Assembly: GCA_036571765.1 (NCBI GenBank)
Contig: BROE01000001.1
Location: 1,178,001-1,242,000, forward strand
Reading direction: 5' to 3'
Source of the DNA: Plecoglossus altivelis
Lineage: Eukaryota; Chordata; Actinopteri; Osmeriformes; Plecoglossidae
DNA length: 64,000 nt
A model generated the notes under the pieces. That model saw only the letters and a program-made list of their open reading frames with translations, was not told where the DNA came from and made no database searches. The position numbers and the translations under genes were made by a program. Positions 44,826-57,700 of the stretch are shown piece by piece; positions within the stretch are counted from its first letter, which is position 1; the number at the start of each line of letters is the position of its first letter.

Positions 44826-47800
44826 ATGGGAAGCACCGTGATGGAGTCCAATAAGGACTCAAAGAAAACGCCAAAGAAAAAACGAACGCTGCGGATAAAC
44901 ATGCAGGTAAATACATTATTAACAGTAGGCCTACCGGTAACAGCTATATTTCAATAGTTCAACATAGTTTACAGATAAGGATTATGTTGATATTACAATG
45001 CGGACATTGTGCAATGTTACGGTATGCGCAGTTGCGTAAATACGCCATAGTACCTTTATTTGAGCATCAGTATGCTACATATACTCTCTATTTCGAAACT
45101 CGTTTTTCATGTCAAAGTTTTCAGCTCCTCTAGAGTGTATGCAACATGACGTGACACAGTACGACATACTACATTTCCCTCCATGGAAATTGACAGCAGA
45201 ACAATCAATAGACCAACAATCAGCTTGTGGTTCTGCGATGGACTCCGTTGTAGAAGCTTGTCTAAATACTTAATTTGCACAAAGCTGACATTCAAACAGA
45301 CCAGTGTATAGTGCTGTCCAAGACATATTCCTTCTGTTTTAAGGTCCTTAAAAAACCAAAGGGTTGATAAAAATATGTTTCATCGTCCTAAAACAGTATT
45401 ACATTAAGTTTTCCCCCCATTCAACACAGCCTTATTGTTCTCTGTCAGTTGTGCATGAAGAATTACAACCTTCAAAAGGATCGTAAATTGTTCCTTCGAC
45501 GAAAGAGTATGCCTTTACGCATGCTGCTAGAGACATCATGTTTACCAATGTCTACAGAAAAGAGGAAGGCAAGGAAACATCTGGTGGGAAACATGAAGCT
45601 TTGAAAAAACACTCAATCATGAGTCATTGCGGGTACAGTTACCCTGGGCAACTACAGTCCAGATTTATTAGATTTGGTTAAATTTTTCCCTTTCCATATT
45701 TCTGTCAAATTGAGTTTATTTTTGATTGGGTTCGTGGGTTCGCTCAATCATTCCCCCAGAAAGGAGATAGAAAGACAGATAAACATGGGATATTCAACCA
45801 AATATTGAAATTGTGTTAGTCAAAATAAACTTTCCTTGAATATAAATACACTGGATGAAAAGGTATCATTATTGTCATCAGTTTATACTGTGCATCACAT
45901 GCTTACTGTGGAAGACACCCACAGTATCTGAGACATAACATTCTCTCAGACTTGGCCATCGACCAAACATTTAAAAACATTTCACCTTTCTATCCTATCA
46001 TCCAGAAAGGTGTGTTAGTGCAAACAAATGACTTTTCTTGCTGCAGGTTGCAACACTAATGCAAATGTAAATGACATGGGTTCAGTTGAATTCTTTGAAC
46101 TTTATTTAGCCAGCTCAACTCCTGCTGTTCTGGTCAAGGCGTGATCGCAGGCGTATTCATCCGTCAGGGTGAACTACATGCCAGAGGCAGATTGTAAGCA
46201 CAGATAACATCGACGTTTTGCCCCACCTTCCCCACAAACCAAAAGAAAAACATTTGACCAACCCAGGTTGTTAACGATGTCGCTCCCATTGCTTGTTGTT
46301 AGAAAAGCGTTGCTGCCTGTCATGACTTGCATACCATAAGGTGTAAATACTGCTATTTCCTGCATCAGAATGATCTCCATCCCCCCCCCTCTCTCTTGTC
46401 TCTCTCGTTCTGTTTGTGCATGTAGGACTTCAGTGCTTTTACTTCACCCCAGCTAGACTGTGAGACTGAAATCTCTGACAAGGATGGCACAAGGAAGGTA
46501 AACTATTTGTTGTGTTATATGTGCTGTTGAGAACTCATCGTTTGGCCTGTGTCTCCTCAACGCTTACAGCATCTCACTGTTGGCCTGACAGGGTTTTTTT
46601 CACCTCCTGCAGGCGTACTGGTGATTAGACGAGTTCAAAGCTCTTTGTCTTGCATTTTCATGCAACCCTCCCAGACTCCCTAATGATAATAACCCACCCA
46701 CTCTGGCTAGCCAGGGATCATGTACAGGAAATGTATCATGGTAATGCATTCTTCCTCACAGTTTACTGTGTTGACGGTCTGAGTTAACATAATCCTGTCT
46801 CAGGACCCAATTTTGTCTCAATAATCTTTTTTGAGTATTTCCCATGGTTGAACTCCTCCCTATTTAAAGTTGTAAAAGAAAACACCCGTGTTGTGTGGGC
46901 TCATGGAAGAATTTGATTGGTTCTCCAGATAAGCCTATTTTGTTGTTGTTGTTTTGCTTGCCTATACACGGTGTAAGCACAACCCTCGAGAGAGAATGAG
47001 ATGGAAAAAAAGATGAGTTACAATCTGGTTTGGACCTCCTCAGATTTGGGATTGGCTCAAAAGAAGTGTGCTCAAAGCAGGGCCAGGCTTAAACTATAGT
47101 ACATAATGGTAGCTCACTATGAGAACAGAGTTTAGATCCATTTAAACATTATTGACTAAACACTTGAGTGTAATGATATGTGAGCTAGAGAACTTAATTG
47201 AACGTAATTATGATTTAAACAACTCTGGGACCTTGCCCTAATGCTTCATTGTAGAGTAGACTTGCCCATAACACTCGATAGTTATACCAAATCACTCCTT
47301 ATCCACAGTGTTTTTCTCAGTATGTGGTGGAAGCTCCTGTCTCAATAGCTGTTTTCACAACATACTGCTCAAATCATATAGTTTAATATACATATTATAT
47401 GCCATGCTAGTAGGTGCTACTGTATTCATTAGGGGGGTCTGCAGTAATGTTTTCACATACTTTCTAAAACACGAGGCAACCCAACTTACAGTATATACAC
47501 TATGCAGGTACTAACCCATAATGCATACTTTTGTCTATTTAAGGCACCGTTTTCACATATTATAAAACATCTCACATACACAAGAATGTCCCCTTCTATT
47601 GGCAGATTGACTTAGAATTCAGACACAGCCTCTGACATCTTTCTGTTAAATATATCATTTGGACACCCTTCCCAAGGGTTATTATTTGTAGGTGGTTAGA
47701 CTGTATGCCTTGTTTTGTTTTCAGTGATGAAGTGAGCCACATAGTGAGCTGGAACTAGCTTGAATCTGTACATAACATTAGCCATATAGACAGCACGTCC

Positions 47801-48530
47801 TGTAATATTGCGCTGCATCAACGTGATTAAATAGAGTGCAGCTCTGTTCCTCTGCTGTTGGACTACGTTTTAAGCTTGGCAGACATAATGGCAGCTTCTG
47901 GCCAAGATAGCAAAAGTGTCCGTCCCTTTGAGCAGTGAGGACTGAGAGGTCAGTAACAGCCTGTCTTGTCGACCAGCTGGACAGCTAGAGGACAGACACG
48001 GTGACCCTCTGACATCATACGTAGGCTGACATCTCACCAATGACCAGCACCCCTCATCAAGTCCCACCAAACCACCAACCCCCAGCCTGCGTTGCACCAT
48101 TTCTGGGTAGTTTTTAGCTACCCACCCGTCCTTTGATGAGCATTGATACTGTGGAAATGTTTCCATCATTAGTATCAATATGAATACAGAACTTCTATAC
48201 TCCACTACACCCCCCGCCCCCGACCCTTTTCCTTTCTCACACTCTGACTCTCTCTCTTTCAGAGTCAAGTCAGTCGCTCTGCAAGCCCAAGTAAAGGACT
48301 GTTTTTAAGGGATTCCACCAGTGCTAACCAGGCCTCCAGGCTTGATGCTGTTCCCCCCAGGACCAGCCCTGGCTCCCCTAAAACCGTTTTCCCCTACCGG
48401 TCCCACCAAGAGCCATCTCACCAGGACTCATCACCCAAGTCCCCCCACCGACTGAGCTTAAGTGGTATTTTCCGCTCTTCGTCCAGCTCTGCTCCAGCCA
48501 GCATGAAGTTATTTTCAAGAAATAAGAAAG
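44826..48530 (+). CDS. prkag2: prkag2 exons 1-3: long-form N-terminus
   Basis: Exon 1 (44826-44906) encodes MGSTVMESNKDSKKTPKKKR and TLRINMQ, the basic start typical of the long gamma-2 isoform. Exon 2 (46426-46497) encodes DFSAFTSPQLDCETEISDKD and GTRKK-like residues (human has [20 protein letters not shown]). Exon 3 (48263-48530) is Ser/Pro-rich: SKGLFLRDSTSANQAS, PPRTSPGSPKTVFPYRS, SPHRLSLSGIFRSSSSS, MKLFSRNKK. The RLSLSG and RSSS stretches are likely phosphorylation sites. Exon 3 ends in phase 1 and joins exon 4. The start is chosen because it is the only ATG that reproduces the MGSxVM start. Confidence 0.9.
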
Positions 48531-51500
48531 GTAAGCATCTTGGAGCAAAGCATGCTATTGACAGGCTGCCAGTTTAGCAGTTCACTATGACATCACAGTT
48601 TACAAGAGTTTGAAGAGACATTTTGTTTCTGTACTGATACACCTCTTACAAAACTGAATTTGACACATGATGAATGTACAAATAACTCTTATAATAGTGA
48701 CAGTCAAACACCGTGCACATACTAATCACCCCTATCCTTCGGACATCTGAGGTAACTAGGGTTTCCTGTGACCTACATCACATGCTTATTGCTTTACTCA
48801 GAGACTTCTGTTATGATACAGACATCTGTTTCATTTATAAATGAATACATATGATAGTGAAAAGGACTTGTTTTGTAGTTTATATTTGAGCATTGCCTGA
48901 TGTAGGCTGTAGGTGGCAGTACAGTCTCCTGCTACAGACACAAATCATGAGTTCAAACCTTTGTCCAATTATAGAACAAGCAGTAAGAGGGGCCGGCTTT
49001 GTTCAGTTATGACTCACTTTGAACATCCTGACTGTGTAAGCACTCTAACGTCCTACCAAGGATGTTTCCTAGGAGAAAACACAAGTGCAAAATTAGGTTG
49101 GGGAAGGTAGTCGAATAAAATACTGAAAATACAGTACACTTTATTTGGTGAAAAGCATTCTTCAGCATACCAAAATTTGACAATTAAAGTAATCTTGTTT
49201 TTTGTTCAAATACTGGCCTTATCCAATCCAAAAAGTAAAATACAAATCTAAAGGAGATATAACGAAGAATTTACCCATTTCTTTATTACCGTAGGACATA
49301 CCTATTTCCACTCACTAAATACATGGCAATAGATAAGATTAGCACCTGTACTCAGTTACAGTAGGTTCATATTATGTGTCAGGTGCTATGATGGAAGCAG
49401 CCATGTGCTGCTACACAATACAACTTATCGCTTTCTCAGGGCAATAAAGTAGAAGAGAAACAAGGAAAAATGTTAATGTCCCACATTCTTCATCACTCAG
49501 CCTTATGATTATCAAACTACTTCCTCCAGGAGCAAGACAATGAGACGTTTGCATACAAAGAGAAGCTTGTTTTACTTGTTATGCTCCTCTGGTTGTGGAC
49601 AGATTAAACTACATCCGTTATCCTTTTAGGACTGAACATATCTAATGTCATAAAATGAGGCGTGATTGCACACAAATTATATTGTTATTTAGTTGCGCAT
49701 GGCCAATGTTTTGGAGACCTATTTTCAAACCAAGTATACTGTAGATCCCTGCTAGAATAGAGACCTTTTGTGTTGAGCTAAGTGGGTTTCATACTTAATA
49801 CTCCTTTGTACGTGGGTAGTTGTTTAATACCTAATGACACCTGATCCTGTTCTTCACCAAAATACTCTACCTCCACTGGAATCAGTAACTGAAGAAGTGA
49901 GTCACTATCCTTGGCTCATGTTGACCTATTCTTCTGAGGAGGCTTAGAGGGTGGAGCAGAGTAGTTTAGGCCACATTTATAGCCCTCTGAGAGATGTCAG
50001 TATGCTGTGTTTTCTACCAGTGTCCTTGTTATTTCCCCAGCTCTCTACAACACCGTTACTGTTTACCTTGAGGGTTTTCCCATCAAGCATATTTGTTAAT
50101 GAAGTGTCTGTATTTGCAGTATCCCACAGTCACCACAAGGGCGCACTGCAACCTGAAGCTGTTCATCGCAACTGTTGAACCACATCTACGAGAATTTAAC
50201 TACATTTCCTGTAATATTCCCATAGGTGAATAATCAAAAAAGATAATTTGAAAAAGGGCTTAATAGTGTTTAACATTATCTTAGTATACAGTGGAATGTC
50301 AGACTCATATTGGCCTTAAATACAGTAAGTGTAGAATGTCTCTTTATTCATAGCTATTCCAAACAAGCCCATTTTCCAGTCTGGACATTGTCACAACACA
50401 CCATGGAGGACAACTGAAGCTCCCATCATGGCCTTATCAGGAAGTGACCACACTTTTACCAGGCTCTTCACACAAATAGGCACGCTCTTCTATCTCCCTC
50501 ATTCTTTCCTTCTCTCTCCCTCTCATTCTCCCTCCCTCTTTCCCTCTTTCTTGCTCTCTTTTTCTTGCTCTTCCTTTTTGTCTGTCTGTCTATCTGTTAC
50601 CCTCTTTGTCTCTATTTTTTCTCTCTCTCCCTTTCTCTCAGTCTACTTTCTCTGTCTTTGTCTCAGTTGTGCATGTGGACAGTAAATAAAAGAACATTGT
50701 AGTTCACCCAGTTCAGCTGTTCATTCACAGAACAGGACCCGTAGAAGGCAGCATTCAGAGAAAGAGATGGTCTGTAAGAGAAATGCTTATATAAGGGAAA
50801 ACAGCAGAGGTGTGTCTGCCTGAGGGGACTTTGTATCAGTTTTTTATTAATCCTTATTACTGTAAGTACTCTAAAAACCCATTCACTTCATATTTGACGT
50901 AAAAGCTAATTTAATCAAGGGTTTGGACTGGTAGTCACTTCACAGAGCCTTCAAATAGGAGAAAAAACTTGACATACTGAAATGTAAGGGGTCAAAGATG
51001 ATTGTCCTCAATCAGAATTCAGATGCACACTCCCCAAAACTGTTCATCGACATGTTTGGGTTTATTTGGTGTCATTGCGTTACACCAGCGCAGAAGTCAG
51101 GTGGCAGCACAATCGATGGCGTCTGTTCTCTGTGCTCGCTAACTGGGTCATCTGCTGGGGGGCAAGCAGGAGTGAGGGAGGAACTGCATGAAGCCTGTCT
51201 GATCAGCTGACAGAAGACGGGATCACCCGGTCAGCTGAGGTGGTTCTGGTCTCAGCACTCTGTAAAGGTCAGTCTCCCTGAGTTACAGCGACCAGAGACC
51301 AAGAGGGTGGCGAAGATGTACTGTGGATGTCTGACCTTTATCTATATTTGTTTCCCTCTGGTCATTCCAGGGGGCGACCCTTGGAGGATTTCTGTTTGAG
51401 AAGGTTAGGCTCCAGGATTTCAAGAAATTGAGCGTGAGTGTTTGAGTGTGTGTCACTGATTATCCTCAGTCAGGGAAGTGGGGCAGGGAGGTGGAGGGAA

Positions 51501-51653
51501 GGGAAGGGGAGGGGTCAGCAAGCGGGCTGTGACAATTGTGAACGTTGGCTTCCCTGCCTGGCCTCATTGACATGCGAGCTATATTAGAGACATGCCACCC
51601 ACAGCTGCACTTGACAATTTACAGCACCGACGCCACAGCGCAGAACACTTCAC

Positions 51654-51706
<53 letters not shown>

Positions 51707-54700
51707 GAGTGAGCGAGAGAACAAGAGGAGTGGTGTTCCGCACTTATTTGCATCAGTGCAGGGACCTTTCACGGACGGCGAGTTGAAACGTCACCTTTCA
51801 TGCTTTCCATGTCTTCCTCGACAAGTGTGTGAGCAAACACAGACGTCAGCCCTCTGCCAGAGGAACATAACATCTTGGGAACATCCTCTGGACAAGCTCC
51901 GACACTCTCCTGGAGAGAAGCTTTTTGCAACTGGCCGGTCATTCGATCCATCCAATAGTAGGAATATATCTGCAAAGGAAGACCGTGTCTGAATGTCAAA
52001 ATTCATGGAAAAAGAGAAGGCTTGGGGAAATTGCAATCATTAACACAAAACAACTCACAAAGGCTATTCTGTCCAGATTGGACTGTCTGACAGCCATATT
52101 CGTCCAGGACAGGATCACCACAATCCAGAGGACCAGACCCTGTGTAACCCCACAACAACCTCAGACCTACCTCGTGGTCAGTGAAGTAAAGAATAACTTT
52201 TTCGCAGCTTCGGGGTTTCCGCTGACCAAGACAAGCTTTATTGACTCTTTTACAGTTCCTCCAACTATGATTGAGTCACGCTAACCCATACTGTGGTTGT
52301 ACCAAGGACCAGAGCAGTGCCCTCCCAGTGGCCCTTGGATGGTCATGATCATATCTGGACTCAGACCCTCAACCCGCTGCTCTCCATGAAGAGGTTCGGC
52401 AGCCTGAGGAGGAGCAAGAAGCGCAAGGAGCAAGATGGGTTAGCTGCAAGGCGTCAGTCCGAGCCACCATGTCTACCTGGTAATGATCCGTGCTGTTTAC
52501 ATGACTCATCAGTCTGGGCCTATAAACTGAATCAGGGAACAGGTTCAACTTATTAGCAAAGTCCCGGAATTTATTCATAACTCCCACTGTTCAGTCATCC
52601 AAGTCATCAAGTGATTTGAGCAAGTTGTAGGTTTTGTTGAAAGAGATTAATACATCTGTGCTTTCCTGGGTGATGAGTTCTGTGGAACCATATCCATGTT
52701 GTATACACATAGTAACTGGGGTATGTCTGTCTGTGGGTTCTTATTTGAGTGTTTTACTGCTGGCCGTGGATTCTTCGTTCTCATAGTTAACCCCTTTGAT
52801 CCAGCCATGGCTCTCGTTTCACTTATGCAACACATTCTCTGGAGGCAGATACAAAAACTTCTACATACTCTGTTTATGAGAATACATGAATGAAGGCAAA
52901 ACTTTATGAGTGGTATGTCCATTGTCATGCAAATTTTAAGTCAATCTTGTTTGTATTTTTAAAAACTAAATACAGGGTAATATTTTCATGTGTAATCTAG
53001 TCAAAGCGTTCATCTAATGTCTTTTATTCCTGTCTTACTGAGTTACTGCTGTATTTTGAAACATGAAACTTAGTTCGAGCAGACAAGTTTACAGAGGCCT
53101 CTCTAGAGCCACGGAACAACACTGCTATGGTTTTGATTGAAACTTTGCAGATAACTTCACATTGCTGCATTTAGACTAGGCCTGACCCCCAGAGCACCAG
53201 AGATGAGGTGGGGGAGAGAAAGGGGGAGGACATGGTCCTGTTAGGCCAGGTTAGCCCATATGTGGCTCGGGGTTAGTGACAAGACCACCATTAGTACTCT
53301 CCAACACCAGTCTTCTGAACTTATGCACAGTATTGGTAGCAAATTGTTAAATCCACACTGTAGATGGATAGATCAATCTTTTTATTTTATTAGTTTATTA
53401 GATCCGGTAAGAGTATTGATGAGTAATTCCTGTTCCCACACTTGAGCAGTACCTCAGTGCTGGTGTGGTTCTACATTGTCACTAATTTAGAACTCTTTTA
53501 GATATAATTAGCACACAGGTTTAAAGTAGTGTATCCTCCTTAATTACTGGATGTAGGAAATATCTCTCTTTGGAAAAGTCTCAGAACAAGATTACTGTTA
53601 TGACTTCCATGTAGGTGACTATTTTGAGGCTCGGTTTCCGATGGTCCATGTAGATTCCTGTAGATTTTAGTTTGTGTATTCAGTGGTGAAGTGTAGCTTC
53701 AACCCTGTTGGTCTTACTGCTCTATTCTCCTTTGTCTTCACTTTTACACAGTACTTTGTTGGTATTTGTGATCATGCTTTTGCTCATTTAATGAGTTATT
53801 GTTGGGGGCTCTATGTCTGTGGTGTGTGTGTGGGTTTTATCTCCTCCGGTGGAATGTGCCAGAACAGCGGGGCTAAAATAAGAAGCCAACACGACGGAAG
53901 AAAGGCAGGATCAACAGGGACTGGTATGAGCCAGCTAAATGTCAGAAGATAGTGACGAATGCTGGACAGGGTAGATGCAGAGTTTTTGTGTGTGTGTGCG
54001 TGGGTGTGTGTGTGTATGTATGTTTGTTGAGTGTTTGTGGGGTAAGGTACAAAATCTCTGCGTGTCTTTGCACATAAAACAGGTGTAGTGGACTGGTGTT
54101 TCTTGACACACCGATGACGCCAATGTTCATTCAGGGGCTTGGAAGGGAGTGAATGGGAGATGAACATTTTGGCACACAGAAGTAGGGCGGAAGAAAAGAA
54201 AAAAGAAAAAAAATATGGTATTACAATCTCTATTCAGGGCTGTTTGAAATGCAGACCATATTGTATACAGCTCAGGGAGAAGGCAGCAGTCTTCAAAATA
54301 TGTCAGGCCGTGGAGTGTCTTGTGTCACCCTACGCTGTCCGAGGCTGTGACGCCATGACACTTGATGCTCAGGGACATGTGAGGCCTGTCATGTGACCCA
54401 CAGCCCCCACCTGACACTGCCAGAATGAGAGGCTGCCTCTCAAGCAACTGTCCAATGGACTAAAGGATTCCACAACACCAATGTGACTAGAGAACCATAG
54501 GAATGGACTCTTGTTTAAGTGTATTGGAACTTTTGTTCTGATTGTTTGCTTGTTTTTTTGTTGCTGTTCATTCAGGGAGTGGGGGTGATTGAAAGAATTT
54601 AGGGAGGATATATGTGAGAATATTTTATTGACATGATTTAAATACCATCTTTGTTTCTATACTTCTAATATTCTCATATTAGTTCTAGCCATCTTAAAAA

Positions 54701-57700
54701 GGGGGTGCGAGGAGAGAAAATGTATAATAGAAATGTCATTCAGTTAATATATGCTAAACGTAACATACGTTTGAACATGGGTGATACTAAGGTAAAAGTA
54801 AGTAGCTGAGTACAATGTGATCTTGTGTGTGCTGGGTGGCTCTCTTAAGAGTAATGGCAAATCATGACAGAGGGCTCTTTCCACTGCAATCACCTGTCAA
54901 GAGGTTTCGAGTTCCCTGCAGATCCAAGCGTCTGTCAATGCAGTATCACTCTCTCCCATTGGCTCCTTGTCAATATCCAAGGCTCTCATTGAGACCCTGA
55001 GATAAATTACATATGTATTCTTGTGGCCACCCTTGCTTTAGTGTTAATAACAACACACACACAACTATTCTTTGGTCCTATGACATTCACAAGATTGCTA
55101 ACCCTTTGTCTCTCTTGTTCTTGTCTCTGTAGTCTCAGGACTCTCTTCCTCACCCACCACCCCCACACAGGCCCCCAGCCAGCCCCTGTTCCCTCCTGAG
55201 GTCCACCACAGCACCCCCGAGCGCCTAGATGTCCGCGTTTGCTCCCGCTCGCTCTCTTCCCCCCCGGACGCAGCCTATCACCTCAGCTTGCCCACCAAGC
55301 CCCCCATTCCCTCCTCTAGTCCTCTGCCCAACACTACCTTACAAGTAAGTTATAAACTATGCATGGGTGTGTGTGTCTCTGTGTGTGTGTGTGTCTGTGT
55401 GTGTGTGTGTGTGTGTGCGTGTGTTTGCATGTACTGTTTATGTGTGGGTGTGCTTTTATGGACAGTTTGTGTGGGTGTGTGTGAAATCTCCTATGTACAT
55501 AAGTGAGTCATGCTCTACTGACTTTCTACCTCAAGGTCATACCTTTTCTTGGGTTTAATAAAGGAAAGTACCTCCTGAAGTGAGGCTTATGAAGCGTGTG
55601 TATGTGTATTATCCAGCGAGGCTTGTGTGGCCATACACAGTGTTAGCTCTGTTTACACCATCTGCTCTATCAGTTTGACTAATGAAACATCTCAACAGAC
55701 CTTGGTGGTCTGACTGGAAGCCATTTCTGTCCATTTCACAAGTGTGTGTGTCAGACTGGACAGTAGGGAAGATCCCCTGTTGATAATGTTGTTCATTTTC
55801 CAGGGTTCACCACAGCAGGTCAATAATAGTCCGACATTAGCTTAGACCTATTATTCCTGAAAGAGACGCCGATTCATGAAAGCGTATCCAGATAGAGCTC
55901 AGCCTGCCCGTTTGAGCTGTGAGCCACTTCACCTGGAAAGTCGAAATTAATATTTCATTACAACCTTGTATTTTCCTTGATGTAAATGACCAAGTTCTCA
56001 TAGTTGAGAATAACCTTGATCCCTCTAGTCTTATGATAATGTCCCAATAATTTGAGAGATGAGTTTCTGTCAAATCCATCAGGTAATGAAATACCTGTAA
56101 TGAAATGCTGCCCTGTTGCAGATTTATGATTAGTTGCCAGCAGAGACGGATCTGCGACCATGCTCGATGCAGGGGTATTGATTTATGGGGATGCAGGAGC
56201 AGGTTTGGCGCTGTGTCACCACTACAGCGGTATTGGGTGACAGGAGGGAGGACCGGGTACCCCAGGGGAAAGTCATCAGGGCTTTTTATTTTGCTGCAGC
56301 AGGCTGTGAATGAGCCACCAGGGGAGAGATGACTAATCATAAACATGGCTCTTCTGTGCTGAGACTTTGTGGTGATGACTCAGCTTCTTGTATGCATGTG
56401 ATGCATACTGAGGGGTTGGGCCTGATGTCGTTTGTTGTAAATGCATGAGATGGGTGTATTTACATTGATTTCAGATTACCTTGCTGCTTTAACGCCTTTT
56501 TTGCACAGACAACAAAAATTACAAATGTTTTGCTGCAGTCTGACTGCATTCACAGAACACTTTAGTGCAAATTGATCCATCTCAAAAAAGTTTCACCAAC
56601 CAGCAAAAAGTTTTTTTTAATGGAGATCTTTGAGAAAGAGATTACTGTGTGCATGTTTTCTTGCTGCTTGGCAACGTAAGGGATTTCCTAATATGGTTAA
56701 GAGCCTTGGTCTGCATTGAGGGCGTGTCTATGGTGGGATGGTGTCTGTGGCTTTGCTTGACACATTTCATGAGCTAATATCTCAATTGAAAATAAAGTGT
56801 CGGCCTTTGTCTTAAATGTGGCACTTGAAATGTTTTAAAAGACAATCTGCTCCGTAACGTATCGGTTTCTATGTCGAGTTTTGCGCACTCCTCTGCAGAA
56901 TGAAATAGTATGATCAGGCCGAAGACGTTGGCGCTCTTGACTGCAGCAAACGAATAGGACGCTTCCACTTTCAGATTCAAGGGGTGTGTTAAGTCTAATA
57001 ATAATTTACCAATAAAGTTACAGACTCGAAACCACAAGGTCTCAAACAAACATAAAGTCGGAAGTAATACAAGGGCATTTTTTCCCGACAGCTTAAAAGC
57101 GATGTTGGTAGTTAAGTCATTGGGCTTATAGTTAAACTGTCCGTGGGCTGTGTCACCGAAGAAAGTGTCGCGTAGTACCAAACTTTGATGAAAGGAGTTG
57201 AGCGCTTCACAGCGCGCACGCTTGGTGTCAGTCGATCAGTTTGAGTATTTGCTGCGCGTTGTTTACTGTATCTCTGTTTGTGGTTTTCCTTTCAGGTCTA
57301 CGGTTTATTCGAAGGCATGCTGGAAAAACTTGAACTAGACGATGATGGTAAGTGTCTGTGAACCAAGTGTCATAAACATTTCGCCGCATTACTACAGAAT
57401 AGTACGGAATGGACCTGGTGCAATTAAAGTAGGCTTCTCCATGTGAACCATTATTGGATGGACTGTAGGCTAACATTCAACGACGCAAGCTAGTTAACGC
57501 CTAACTGAACATCCATTTAGCACATGTCGCCTTCTATTTCGTTTAGATTAGCTATTTAGATTTGCAAAAATGTTGTCTCAGTCGCTTCCCGATGTTGCTG
57601 TGAGCGCATTGTCAGATATGAGGGATTCCCTTTACCGTGTCGGTGACATCATTGGTTGAGTAGTATGATGACAAATTCGTGCAAATTGGCGGACGATATA

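Larger units (their letters stand above)
48531..55132 (+). other. prkag2: prkag2 intron 3
   Basis: A 6.6-kb intron with a CT-rich tract (50490-50645), a (GA)n/(CAGA)n array (51654-51720) and the alternative exon 52386-52479. A 5' leader and promoter for that exon should lie shortly upstream; an ATTTGCAT octamer at 51746-51753 is the only motif noted. 53000-55130 shows nothing recognised apart from a TG-rich run near 53985-54040. Confidence 0.55.

Noticed and set aside
48905..48960. Possible third SINE with GAGTTCAAACC box B
   Set aside because: No convincing box A or SINE body around it.
55837..56346. Minus-strand open frame of 169 codons in prkag2 intron 4
   Set aside because: No recognisable domain or start context; probably chance.
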